Counted from the first letter of the stretch, positions 36,001-45,653 are shown. The stretch: DNA of 64,000 nt from Streptomyces melanogenes (GCF_014649795.1 NZ_BMTS01000006.1:1-64000); one strand, 5' to 3'. The notes: a model not told the origin generated them from the letters alone. Numbers and translations are program-made.

Positions 36001-36231
36001 CTTCTCGCTCGCGAACCGGGCGCCGAGCGTGGGCTGCCCGGCCGCCGCCTCGTCCAGCGCCCGGGTATACGCCGCGTACTCCTCCTCGGCGCTCGCCGCC
36101 AGCGCGTCCAGTGCCGCCCGCCCGCGTGTCAGCAGCGCGTTGGCATCGGCCCGGCCGCCGGAGCGCCGCACCTCCTCCTCCACCGCGCGCACCAACAGCC
36201 GCTCGGCCTCCGCCCGATGGCCGTCCCGCAT
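33019..36231 (-). CDS. STAND ATPase: membrane segment, NB-ARC domain, TPR repeats
   Basis: A 1070-aa signalling ATPase. Residues 1-75 are helical; two hydrophobic stretches (about 80-98 and 102-125) may anchor it in the membrane. An NB-ARC domain follows (about 215-500), with Walker A GPAGVGRTT (251-259), in which the usual Lys is Arg257, Walker B TVVLDDAYDAEQVR and ELCGGLPLALRIAG. From about 600 to 1000 there are repeated TPR units such as GEAWTLYYLGQALEERGDRD. No effector domain is evident. ATG 36231 has GGAGGGGG 6 nt upstream; the much longer open frame is not used. Divergent from the DUF255 gene. Confidence 0.85.
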   Translation of the reverse strand: MRDGHRAEAERLLVRAVEEEVRRSGGRADANALLTRGRAALDALAASAEEEYAAYTRALDEAAAGQPTLGARFASEKAGTAFLVTGVAAVAAVVADAALGTGAGPAVGAGAAVAVAGAATTVVRVTAAHWPAAHRRAGELGRPGGAEQLRLQWLTALDVRGIRPFLDQQRMTAPAARTGKKTSASVPTQLRGTDKSAAARRRSVLEQSFGHLPEPQGPFAGRRAELGRITQWVQSARAATETRPTVVVLHGPAGVGRTTLAVRAAHQLRDQFRGACLVDLRGGAQTPLPTRDALLHLLNRLGAPREQLLFRERSSADQQVRRLADLYHQHLTGLPVTVVLDDAYDAEQVRTLVPERSDSLVLVTAARPLELPDDFPAWVHQLAVEPLDEAGAEELLRESAQEDFKEPYDGEACVLVRELCGGLPLALRIAGSSLGSRDARALAADLGAYGPVAPVERALWLRYTDQSEQPRRLLRRLALAGRASLGAAAAAALLATSEAEAGRLLADLARAGLIDQVRADRYRLHDTVRTFARARLLDEEEAGERTAAQERLIQNYAELADAVIRMVDGKLSTRAGQFGGHGFTSLDAALRWLDDESSFITAALRDTEDVDQQAVLNLLGALCDYCLLRGDLYRLGEISELSQAVDQGLLERSVRWRTGIAARQLGELDTARTTLSSVVGLYREAQNDAGAALALCSLGITLHHQGNLTEAAARLREAIELQSSPAQDEDRAWSLHALAAVERDRANLADALTLLDTALTLHREGESLHGEAWTHFQLGQVCLRMGDVPRADEELRTALDLYGRTRDGRGEAWALTQLARARLVDGDPGPAVDGLRQALSRHREMEDARGEAWTLYYLGQALEERGDRDQAVRELERARTMFSRMRDVYGLACARHHSGRVTRDQRAAQTGNLRNSGFARQLLVDARADFHRIGVAHGEGWTCLELALIDAGNNRAPQALRLCDEAVELFDSYGDRRGGDWARFLRCTLLPYASAGGSEIGVAVAQEELSQLIRAHHATRDSKLEDCAEAYALMLERGVELEDGWQAWHLGMVPTRHSREVMGVPVGAGR

Positions 36232-36366
36232 GTGCGTCCCCCTCCGAGAGCGTCCGCTGCGACTTGAGTCCTGGTCGAGTGTGCCGTCACTGTCAAGTGT
36301 CCTGCGTGCCGCGCGTCGGCGCGAGGGAGTCGGCGGATCATCTCGGGTGTGGGGGAGGATGGGCCC

Positions 36367-38370
<2,004 letters not shown>

Positions 38371-38378
38371 GTGCGCGC

Positions 38379-38413
38379 GGGTTCCCCGCGCCCGTGCGGG
38401 GCGCGGGGAACCC
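38379..38413. terminator. Bidirectional terminator after DUF255 gene
   Basis: A perfect 15-bp stem: GGGTTCCCCGCGCCC (38379-38393) pairs with GGGCGCGGGGAACCC (38399-38413) around a 5-nt loop, between convergent genes. It shares the GTTCCCCGCGCCC core of the dispersed repeats. Confidence 0.8.
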
Positions 38414-38419
38414 TGCGCG

Positions 38420-38460
38420 TCAGCTGTCGTTCTTGAACCGACTCAGCTGTCGTTCTTGAA
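38420..38460. repeat. Tandem 18-bp duplication at the 3' end of the small secreted protein gene
   Basis: TCAGCTGTCGTTCTTGAA occurs at 38420-38437 and again at 38443-38460, 23 bp apart. The right copy encodes the C-terminal FKNDS plus stop of the gene; the left copy repeats it just beyond the stop codon. Confidence 0.9.
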
Positions 38461-38832
38461 GATGCCGATGTAGTACCAGTCGCCCCGGTCCGGCGCCTGC
38501 CACGCCGGGACCCACTCGTCCTGCGAGCCCAGCCACCGGCCGCCGCTCTGGCCGCAGGTCTTGTCCGTCCACTTGCTGAAGTGCATGGAGTCGCGCCACC
38601 ACCAGCCGCCGAAGCGGGTCTCGTAGCCCGGCGTGGCCAGACACGCGTGGGCGGGGCGGCCCTTCTGGTCATAGCCGTCGATCTTGATGGACTCGACCTT
38701 GCGCGTGTCGTCGTGGATGACGATCTGCTGCCCGTCGGTACCGGCGAACGCGGTCCCGCCCGTCGCGGCGACACCGGCCACGGCGAGCGCGCCGGTGGCC
38801 GCGGCCATGGCGAACTTCTTGCCCATGCCCAT
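38443..38832 (-). CDS. Small secreted protein
   Basis: A 129-aa pre-protein with a signal peptide (MGMGKKFAMAAATGALAVAG... to about residue 30, ending TAFA) and a mature part of about 100 residues containing two Cys (ACLATPGYETRFGGWWWRDS and KTCGQSGG), which could pair. The many aromatic residues (WWWRD, WYYIG) suggest carbohydrate or wall binding, but I do not recognise a family. ATG 38832 is chosen for GGGGGAA six nt upstream; the frame runs on to 38889. The 3' end is partially duplicated beyond its stop. Confidence 0.75.
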   Translation of the reverse strand: MGMGKKFAMAAATGALAVAGVAATGGTAFAGTDGQQIVIHDDTRKVESIKIDGYDQKGRPAHACLATPGYETRFGGWWWRDSMHFSKWTDKTCGQSGGRWLGSQDEWVPAWQAPDRGDWYYIGIFKNDS

Positions 38833-39131
38833 GAGTTGTTCCCCCTGATTGAGTATCAAATGATCATGCGAGGGGAGATCGTACGACACGTCGGACCATG
38901 CTCGGTAACCAGCCAGAACGGCTGGATCCGTCAGTTATGATCACCGCATCATCGGCAGTCGACGGGGGAAACCGACGCCGAGGTGATGCGGGGAAACAGC
39001 TTCCGGAGACCGGTCGACTCGCCATGCCCACCCGGGCATCGGGCCGACCGCGCGACCACGCCGGAACGCCTCCTTCCGCCATCAGGATTCACGCACCCCC
39101 GAGTCCCGAGCCCCGCTCACCAGAGAGAAAC
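38833..39131. other. Divergent intergenic region
   Basis: A 299-bp divergent spacer between the small secreted protein and the DUF1906 protein. It holds a perfect hairpin CCAGCC-AGAAC-GGCTGG (38909-38925) and a TATGAT hexamer (38936-38941), a possible -10 toward the right. No coding sequence is supported; the frame extending the right-hand gene to 38898 lacks a start signal. Confidence 0.4.
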
Positions 39132-41510
39132 ATGGCGGACGAGAAGGTCCTTGCTGCCCAGAAGTGGGTCAACGCCACCTATTCGATGGTTCCCGGCTAC
39201 ACGAAGTGCCCCGAGGACGGGCGCACCGGCTGGTCGACGATGTTCTCGCTGACGATGGCGCTCCAGGCCGAGCTCACCATGGCCCCGCTGGTCGCGAGCT
39301 TCGGCCCCGGCACGCTGGCGGAGCTCGCCAAGCGCGGCGACATCGGCCCGGGCGAGCAGAACGTCAACATCAAGAAGATCGTCGAGCACGCCCTGTTCTG
39401 CAAGGGCTACTGGGGCGGCGACGGTACGGGCTCGTACGGCGCGGCCACCGACAAGTCGGTCCGGGCGCTCAAGAACGACGCCGGTGTCGACGCCTCCAAC
39501 GGCCTGGTGTCGCCCAAGGTCTTCAAGGCGCTGCTCAGCATGGACGCGTACATCTCCTCGCCGACGGGCGGCACCGACAACGTCCGCGGGGTGCAGCGCT
39601 GGCTCAACGGCCGCTACGTCAACCGCTCCTCGTTCTTCATCGGCCCCGCCGACGGCGTGTACTCGCGCGATGTGCAGAAGTCGTTGATGAAGGCGATCCA
39701 GTACGAGCTGGGCATACCCGACGACCAGGCCACGGGCGCGTTCGGACCGGGCACGCAGGCGGGGTTGAAGAACCACGTCGTGAAGGAGGGCGACTCCGGG
39801 ATCTGGGCGCAGCTCTTCTCGGCGGCGTGCGTGTTCAACTCGCCGATCCCCAACGCCACGGGCGAGAGCAACGTCGAGACGACGTTCCGGAGCACCTTCG
39901 ACTCGAAGCTCACGCAGTGGGTCAAGGCGTTCCAGGCCTTCTCCGAGCTGGACACGCGCAACGGGACCGGCGACTACGCCACCTGGGCGCAGCTGCTGGT
40001 GTCCACGGGTGACCCCAACCGTTCCACCAGCGCCTGCGACACCCGGTTCCAGATCACCCGCCCGCGCGCCGACGCCCTCTACAAGGCGGGCTACCGCCAG
40101 GTGGGCCGCTACCTGTTCGACCCGCCGGGCAGCACGCTGGACAAGCAGATCAAGACCGGCGAGCTGGACGACATCTTCGCCGCCGGGCTGAGCGTGTTCC
40201 CGATCTACCAGGACAACGCGCGCCGTCTCCAGGACTTCACCTACGCGCAGGGCTTCGCGCACGCGATGAACGCCCACGCCTGCGCGTCGGGCTACGGCTT
40301 CAACCGCGGCACGGTCATCTACTTCGCCGTCGACTACGACGCCACCGCGGACGAGATCGCCTCCAACATCGTGCCCTACTTCCAGGGAGTCCAGGCCGGC
40401 CTCGCCAACCAGGGCATGCGGTACCTGCACGGCGTGTACGGCTCGCGGAACGTGTGCACGCAGGTCAGCAAGAAGACCGACGCGCGCTACTCGTTCGTCT
40501 CGGGCATGTCCTGGGGCTTCTCCGGGAACCTGGGCTTCCCACTGCCGCCGAACTGGGCGTTCAACCAGATCAAGGAGTTCAAGTTCATCTACAGCGGTGA
40601 CTCGTTCGACCTCGACAACGACGCGCACCGTGCGGGCAGCGACGCCGGACAGAACAGCGTTCACCAGCAGGTGTACCCGTCCGGCGAGTTCATCAAGTAC
40701 ATGGAGAAGCTGTTCCCCCTCGCCCTGCAGTTCACGGCCGAGAAGGGCGACCCCAACGCGCTGGTCATGCAGTACGGCCGTCAGAAGAAGTACGGCGGCC
40801 CCGAGTGGGCGGCGCTCATCGGCTGGCCCAACCCCGATTTCATCAAGTTCGCCAACGCCCAGGGCGCGACGCTCCTCCCCGAGTTCAAGGACTCCAACTC
40901 CGGCTACATGCTGGACGCCCAGCACCTGCTCGCGACGGCCAACGGCCACTACGCGAAGCCGCAGAGTACGAAGAACATCCGTGAGGTCGGCGCCGGTGAC
41001 GTGGGCGGCTGGGGCGGCGACCTCATGACGCTGTACGGCGAGTGGCGCCGGGACATCAAGGCCTACCCCTCCGGATACGACTACGTCCAGGCGAAGTGCG
41101 CAAGGCTCGGCGTGATCTCCACCTTCGGGTTCAACGACCTGATCGAGGACGCCGACGGATATCTGCTGGGCCGCCGGGTCCAGAACGGGGCACACATCCT
41201 CGACACCGTCCGTGAGCACTACGGGCAGGGCGAGCGTGACGCCGGGGCCCTCACCCGCTTCCGCGACTTCTTCGAGATGCGGTTCGGCGGCAGCGTGGAC
41301 AACGTCGTGGCCATGGCCAAGGGGATGCTGACGATGATGAGCGATCCGGTCATCATCGGCGGCCGCGCGTACCTGACCCAGATGACCGGCGGCGACGGGA
41401 TCAAGCCGCCGGAGCTGCTGGGCGACAAGGAGCTCCTGGACTTCTGCCGGGGCTTCGCCGACGTCCTGCACGACCGCGTCATGCAGGAAGCCAACGCCAA
41501 GGGCCTCTAG
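39132..41510 (+). CDS. Peptidoglycan-binding / DUF1906 glycoside-hydrolase-like protein
   Basis: A 792-aa protein. Residues about 1-290 contain two peptidoglycan-binding-like repeats (GVDASNGLVSPKVFKALLS; PDDQATGAFGPGTQAGLKN). Residues about 300-500 are a DUF1906 (Rv2525c-like, GH25-related) TIM barrel: RADALYKAGYRQVGRYLFDP, FPIYQDNARR, VIYFAVDYDATADEI and GVYGSRNVC. Residues about 515-792 are a domain I do not recognise (ALVMQYGRQKKYGGPEWAAL, WGGDLMTLYGEWRRDI). A wall-acting enzyme would be expected outside, yet no signal peptide is present: the protein starts MADEKVLAAQKWVNATYSMV. A Tat-exported protein gene follows 31 bp downstream. Confidence 0.82.
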   Translation: MADEKVLAAQKWVNATYSMVPGYTKCPEDGRTGWSTMFSLTMALQAELTMAPLVASFGPGTLAELAKRGDIGPGEQNVNIKKIVEHALFCKGYWGGDGTGSYGAATDKSVRALKNDAGVDASNGLVSPKVFKALLSMDAYISSPTGGTDNVRGVQRWLNGRYVNRSSFFIGPADGVYSRDVQKSLMKAIQYELGIPDDQATGAFGPGTQAGLKNHVVKEGDSGIWAQLFSAACVFNSPIPNATGESNVETTFRSTFDSKLTQWVKAFQAFSELDTRNGTGDYATWAQLLVSTGDPNRSTSACDTRFQITRPRADALYKAGYRQVGRYLFDPPGSTLDKQIKTGELDDIFAAGLSVFPIYQDNARRLQDFTYAQGFAHAMNAHACASGYGFNRGTVIYFAVDYDATADEIASNIVPYFQGVQAGLANQGMRYLHGVYGSRNVCTQVSKKTDARYSFVSGMSWGFSGNLGFPLPPNWAFNQIKEFKFIYSGDSFDLDNDAHRAGSDAGQNSVHQQVYPSGEFIKYMEKLFPLALQFTAEKGDPNALVMQYGRQKKYGGPEWAALIGWPNPDFIKFANAQGATLLPEFKDSNSGYMLDAQHLLATANGHYAKPQSTKNIREVGAGDVGGWGGDLMTLYGEWRRDIKAYPSGYDYVQAKCARLGVISTFGFNDLIEDADGYLLGRRVQNGAHILDTVREHYGQGERDAGALTRFRDFFEMRFGGSVDNVVAMAKGMLTMMSDPVIIGGRAYLTQMTGGDGIKPPELLGDKELLDFCRGFADVLHDRVMQEANAKGL

Positions 41511-41541
41511 GTCCGGTACGAGAGTGATGAGGAACCGAACC

Positions 41542-42249
41542 ATGAGTGATGTCATGACGCAGGCGGTACGCATCGACCGCCGCCGCTTCCTGGTGACCGG
41601 GGCCGGGGTCGCCGGTGGCGCGGCGCTGGTCGCGGGCGGGATGTCCGGCACGGCCGTCGCGGCCCCGGTCCCGGCCGTTCCCGCCGCCCCGGTGGCGAAG
41701 GAGTGGCAGGGCCGTACCTCCGCCAACGGCTGGCCGATCGTCGGTACAGCCCCGGCGCACCGGGTCGAGGGCGCCGGCGGCGTCCACTTCACGGCGCTGG
41801 ACGGCGATGTGGCGACCGTGCTCACCCACGTGGTGCGCCGCTACCACTACGAGATCCACACGCTGGGCGCGGGCGAGGTCACCGGGCACACGGGGGCGCG
41901 GGCGGTGGCGGCGCCGTACGAGAGCAACTGCCTGTCGGGCACGGCGATCGCGATCCGGCCGCTGCTGTATCCGGTGCGGGCGCGGAACGGGTTCTTCCCG
42001 CAGGAGCTGGTGGTCGTCCGCGACATCCTGGCGGATCTGGAGGGTGTGGTGAAGTGGGGCGGTGACGAGCCGACCCCCAAGGAGTCGCACTTCCAGATCG
42101 ACGTCCGGCCGGGCGACTCCGGGTTGCGGCGTGTCGCGGCGAAGCTGCGGGGTTGGGAGGAGCGGCCGGGGTCTGGCGCCGGCACGATCGATGCGCTGGC
42201 CCCGGGCCGGGTGCGGGCGGCGAAGGCGTTGGCTGCGCGCCAGCGGTGA
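41542..42249 (+). CDS. Tat-exported M15 peptidase-like protein with altered zinc ligands
   Basis: A 235-aa protein. The twin-arginine signal RIDRRRFLVTGAG (RRRF at 13-16) with an Ala-rich h-region ends at AVAAP near 41. The mature part resembles M15 D-Ala-D-Ala carboxypeptidases/endolysins (SANGWPIV; RRYHYEIHTLGAGEVTGH; VKWGGD...KESHFQIDV). The zinc motif SxHxxGxAxD reads S128-N-C-L-S-G-T-A-I-A137, so the His and Asp ligands are Cys130 and Ala137, while His183 remains. Activity is therefore doubtful. ATG 41542 follows GAGGAA. It is coupled to the DUF1906 gene. Confidence 0.75.
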   Translation: MSDVMTQAVRIDRRRFLVTGAGVAGGAALVAGGMSGTAVAAPVPAVPAAPVAKEWQGRTSANGWPIVGTAPAHRVEGAGGVHFTALDGDVATVLTHVVRRYHYEIHTLGAGEVTGHTGARAVAAPYESNCLSGTAIAIRPLLYPVRARNGFFPQELVVVRDILADLEGVVKWGGDEPTPKESHFQIDVRPGDSGLRRVAAKLRGWEERPGSGAGTIDALAPGRVRAAKALAARQR

Positions 42250-42298
42250 CGGGGTGGGGCCGGGGGCTGCGCCCCTCGGCGCCGCCCCGGCCCGGTGT

Positions 42299-42443
42299 TC
42301 GTCTGCGGGTCGTGGCCGGTTGCTCGCGCAGTTCCCCGCGCCCCTAAATGCGCCCGTCGGGGCGCCCAGGGGATTGCCGCGCAGCGGCATTCTTAGGGGC
42401 GCGGGGAACTGCGCGACCAGCCCACCACCCACCCGCAGACGCA
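42299..42443. repeat. Dispersed repeat, copy 7: palindromic variant A
   Basis: Left arm TCGTCTGCGGGTCGTGG...TTGCTCGCGCAGTTCC...CCCCTAAATG (42299-42349) and right arm TTAGGGGCGCGGGGAACTGC...CCACCCGCAGACG (42392-42441) with a GC-rich centre (GCGCCCAGGGGATTGCCGCG). Between convergent genes. Confidence 0.85.
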
Positions 42444-43097
42444 TCACCGCAACCCATCCCGCACCGCCGACAGCGCCCGCTCCACCAGTTCCGCCAAGTC
42501 GTCCTTGTGGTCGCGTTCCGCCCAGTACAGGGACGCCTCGTAGACCGCCCCGAGGATCGCCATCGCGTACGCCCGGACCTCCAGTTCGTCCTCCTCGCGG
42601 CCCGTGCGTTCCGCGATCACCTGGCACAGGTTGCGGCTGCTGGTCGCCAACGACTGCATCATGCGGGCGCGCAGCGCGGGGACCTGGACGAGGAGCGTCG
42701 TCCGCTGGATCATCTCCTCGTGGTCGTGCGCCAGGATCAGCCGGGTCGCCTCGACCAGGACGTGGCGTACGGACTCCAGGAACGGCTCGCCCGCCGGGCG
42801 GGCCCGCAGCCCGGCGACTATCACCGGGTCGAACTCGTCCGTGAGGACGATGTCCTCCTTCGTGGGGAAGTAGCGGAACACCGTCGACGGCGACACCTCC
42901 GCCGCCTCCGCGATCTGCTCGACCGTCGTCGCGTCGTACCCCTGCTCGGCGATCAGCCGGTACGTCGCGCGCCGGATCGCGACGCGCGTCTTGAGCTTCT
43001 TGCGTTCACGCAGCCCGAGCTGCGGCTGCATGTCCTCGGCTAGGGAGTCGAGGGACCGGGTGCGTGGCATGGCGGACATGTCGACATTCTCAGGCAT
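42444..43097 (-). CDS. TetR-family repressor of the adjacent MFS pump
   Basis: A 217-aa TetR protein. The HTH spans TRVAIRRATYRLIAEQGYDA and TTVEQIAEAAEVSPSTVFRY, followed by FPTKEDIVLTDEF; the C-terminal ligand domain is all helical. ATG 43097 is used because ATGCCTGA overlaps the MFS stop, giving translational coupling. The frame runs on to 43118 without a better start. Gene order (pump, then its repressor, in one operon) implies negative feedback. The inverted repeat upstream of the pump is the likely operator. Confidence 0.9.
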   Translation of the reverse strand: MPENVDMSAMPRTRSLDSLAEDMQPQLGLRERKKLKTRVAIRRATYRLIAEQGYDATTVEQIAEAAEVSPSTVFRYFPTKEDIVLTDEFDPVIVAGLRARPAGEPFLESVRHVLVEATRLILAHDHEEMIQRTTLLVQVPALRARMMQSLATSSRNLCQVIAERTGREEDELEVRAYAMAILGAVYEASLYWAERDHKDDLAELVERALSAVRDGLR

Positions 43098-44643
43098 CCA
43101 TCGCGTCCACGGCAGCAACGGGCGCGCCCGGCACCTCGCGCGCGGCCGGTTCCGGTTCCTCCCGCCCCGGCAGCAGCGCCGCCGCGAGCAGCGCGGTGAC
43201 CAGCGCCGCCACCCCGCACACCAGCAGCACCGTGTCCATGCCGTGGACGTACGCGGAGTCGGCCGAAGCGGCGAGCCGGGAGTCGCCCAGCTTCGCGGCG
43301 ACCAGGTGCGCGGCCACCACCGAGTCCCCGGCCCGGTCCGCCGCGGCTCCCGGCAGACCGGCCGTGTCGAGCTTGTCCGTGAACACCCCGGCGAGCAGCG
43401 AGCCGAGGAGCGCGATCCCGATCGCGCTGCCCACCTGACGTACGGTCATCAGCAGCCCGGACCCGCTGCCCGCGCGGGCCGGCGGCAGCGTGGCGAGCGC
43501 GGCCGTCATCGCGGGCACCATCGCGAAGCCGAAGCCGAGCCCGGTCAGCGACAGCCACAGCGCGGTGAAGCCGTAGCCGCTCTCCACGGTCGTCCGGCTG
43601 CCGAGGAAGGCCGAGAAGGCGAGCACGACCAGGCCCGCGCTGATCGTGCCGCGCGCCCCGAACCGCCGCACCAGCGGCTCGCCCGCCTTGGCCGCGACCA
43701 TCAGCCCGCCCATCAGCGGCAGCATCCGCAGCCCGGTGCCGAAGGCGTCGTTGCCGAGGACCGCCTGGAGGTACTGGGGCAGCACGAACATCAGCCCGGC
43801 GAGGATGAACATCACCAGCGTGGCCGCCAGCGTGTTCAGCAGGAACGGCCGGTGGGCGAGCAGTTTCATGTCGAGCATCGGACGCGGCACCCGCCGCTCC
43901 CGTACGACCAGGGCGGCGATCAGGACCGCGCCGCCCGCGAGCGTGGCGACCACCAGCGCGTCGCCCCAGCCGCGCGTCGGCGCCTCGATGATCCCGTAGA
44001 TGAGCGAGCCCAGACCCGCGGCGGTGAGCGCGGTGGAGAGGGCGTCGACGCGCGGCGAGGCCGGGTCGCGGGTCTCCGGGAGCAGGAAGGCGCAGGCGGC
44101 GATGCCTATCGCGACCATCGGGACGTTGATGAGGAAGACGGAGCCCCACCAGAAGTGGTTGAGCAGGAAGCCGCCGATGATCGGGCCGAGCGGCAGGCCG
44201 AGCGCGGAGGAGGCGGTGACGATCGAGACGGCCTTGGTGCGCTCCTCGGCGGGGAAGAGCGAGGGCAGTACGGCCAGGGCGAGCGGCATCACGAACGCGG
44301 CTCCTATCCCCATGACCGCGCGGGCCGCGATGACCGCCCCGACGCTGGTGGTGAGCGCGCCGACGAGCGAGCCCGCCAGGAAGATCCCGAGGCCGGTGAT
44401 GAGCATCCGGCGGCGGCCGAAGCGGTCGCCGAGGAGTCCGGCGGGGAGCATCAGGGCGGCGAAGACCACGACGTAGGCGTCGGCCATCCACTGCTGCTGG
44501 CCGGTGGTGGCGCCGAGCTGCTGGGCCATCGTCGGCAGCGCGACATTGAGGATCGTCATGTCGAAGCCGAGCACCAGCATGCTCGCGACCATCGCCCCCA
44601 GCGCCCACCAGCGCCGCGGATCGGGACCTGACACCTGCGTCAT
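43090..44643 (-). CDS. MFS drug-type efflux transporter, DHA2 (EmrB/QacA) family
   Basis: A 517-aa transporter with about 14 TM helices. TM1 motif D1 is LVLGFDMTILNVALPTMAQQ and motif A is LGDRFGRRRML, and the antiporter motif C region is in ASSALGLPLGPIIGGFLLNH. This matches proton-driven DHA2 pumps exporting hydrophobic or cationic toxicants. Substrate not deducible. ATG 44643 has ACGGAGGCG upstream. The downstream TetR gene overlaps by 8 bp; a strong palindrome lies 18 bp upstream of the start codon. Confidence 0.93.
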   Translation of the reverse strand: MTQVSGPDPRRWWALGAMVASMLVLGFDMTILNVALPTMAQQLGATTGQQQWMADAYVVVFAALMLPAGLLGDRFGRRRMLITGLGIFLAGSLVGALTTSVGAVIAARAVMGIGAAFVMPLALAVLPSLFPAEERTKAVSIVTASSALGLPLGPIIGGFLLNHFWWGSVFLINVPMVAIGIAACAFLLPETRDPASPRVDALSTALTAAGLGSLIYGIIEAPTRGWGDALVVATLAGGAVLIAALVVRERRVPRPMLDMKLLAHRPFLLNTLAATLVMFILAGLMFVLPQYLQAVLGNDAFGTGLRMLPLMGGLMVAAKAGEPLVRRFGARGTISAGLVVLAFSAFLGSRTTVESGYGFTALWLSLTGLGFGFAMVPAMTAALATLPPARAGSGSGLLMTVRQVGSAIGIALLGSLLAGVFTDKLDTAGLPGAAADRAGDSVVAAHLVAAKLGDSRLAASADSAYVHGMDTVLLVCGVAALVTALLAAALLPGREEPEPAAREVPGAPVAAVDAMDA

Positions 44644-44660
44644 GGCACGCCTCCGTAAGA

Positions 44661-44682
44661 GTTACCGTCAAGTGACAGTAAC
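44661..44682 (-). promoter_or_regulatory. Probable TetR operator upstream of MFS pump
   Basis: GTTACCGTCA-AG-TGACAGTAAC is a 10+2+10 inverted repeat with a single mismatched pair, located 18-39 bp upstream of the pump start codon. The TetR gene in the same operon is the obvious binder. Confidence 0.65.
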
Positions 44683-44701
44683 TCTCAAAAGAGGGTCGAC
44701 G

Positions 44702-45382
44702 TCAAGAATGCTGGTAGGCGACCAGGGAGATGCCGACGTAGTGGACGACGAACGCCGCCAGCGTCAGGGAGTGGAAGACCTCGTGGAAGCCGAACCAGCG
44801 CGGCGAGGGGTTGGGGCGCTTGATGCCGTAGATCACGCCGCCCGCGCTGTAGAGCAGTCCGCCGACGATGACCAGGACGAGCACCGCGATGCCGCCGGTG
44901 CGCATGAAGTCGGGCAGGAAGAAGACCGCCGCCCAGCCCATGGCTATGTAGCAGGGGGTGTAGAGCCAGCGCGGCGCGCCGACCCAGAAGACGCGGAAGG
45001 CGATCCCGGCGAGCGCCGCCGCCCACACCGCCCAGAGCAGCACCCGCCCGGTCGCGTCCGGGAGCAGCAGCAGGGTGAGCGGGGTGTAGGTGCCCGCGAT
45101 GATCAGGAAGATGTTGGCGTGGTCCAGCCGGCGCAGGATCGCCTCGCCGCGCGGGCCCCAGTCGCCCCGGTGGTAGAGGGCGCTGACGCCGAACAGCAGA
45201 CAGGCGGTCAGGACGTAGATCCCGCAGGCGATCCGGCCGCGGGTCGAGTGGGCGAGCGCGGTCAGCACGAGGCCCGAGACGACCACCGCCGGAAACATCC
45301 CGGCATGCAGCCAGCCGCGCAGTTTGGGCTTCAGGGGCCTTGCCGGCGCGAGGGCCGTCACCTGATCAGTCATGTCCCGCAT
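44702..45382 (-). CDS. Hemolysin III / YqfA family membrane protein
   Basis: A 226-aa seven-TM protein of the PAQR/hemolysin-III family: CGIYVLTACLLFGVSALYHR (with the conserved S-x3-H), HANIFLIIAGTYTPLTLLLL, AMGWAAVFFLP and the C-terminal FGFHEVFHSLTLAAFVVHYV with two further conserved His. Some members are proposed metal-dependent hydrolases; true hemolysin activity is not implied. ATG 45382 is chosen (ACGGAGG 10 nt upstream); ATG 45373 is also possible. Its leader shares CTTACGGAGGCGT with that of the downstream MFS gene. Confidence 0.9.
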   Translation of the reverse strand: MRDMTDQVTALAPARPLKPKLRGWLHAGMFPAVVVSGLVLTALAHSTRGRIACGIYVLTACLLFGVSALYHRGDWGPRGEAILRRLDHANIFLIIAGTYTPLTLLLLPDATGRVLLWAVWAAALAGIAFRVFWVGAPRWLYTPCYIAMGWAAVFFLPDFMRTGGIAVLVLVIVGGLLYSAGGVIYGIKRPNPSPRWFGFHEVFHSLTLAAFVVHYVGISLVAYQHS

Positions 45383-45394
45383 GCTACCTACGCC

Positions 45395-45409
45395 TCCGTA
45401 AGTTACGGA
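45395..45409 (-). promoter_or_regulatory. Palindrome upstream of hemolysin-III gene
   Basis: TCCGTAA-G-TTACGGA, a perfect 7+1+7 inverted repeat 13-27 bp before the start codon. It includes the ribosome-site region, so it could be an operator or an RNA hairpin. Confidence 0.5.
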
Positions 45410-45653
45410 TAGGGGCGGCCCGTAATCGTATGCCCCGACCGCGTGCACCACAGATGAACGAGGAGTGGCGAGTGGTGATGCTCACGTGAGGGGGCCCCTG
45501 GACATATGGGCGATTGGCACGGATGATCAGATGAGTGCGGTCGGCACCGGATGAGCGCCAAGTACCAAAAGAAGCGTCCGGGTCGCAGCCCCCACGGGGC
45601 AACGAACGAAATTCCCCCACAAGGGGATACCGAACCCTCAACAAGGAGCGATC

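Noticed and set aside
38420..38460. Att-site-like duplication near the small secreted protein
   Set aside because: Only an 18-bp tandem copy with a 23-bp period and no integrase or tRNA; simple local duplication explains it.
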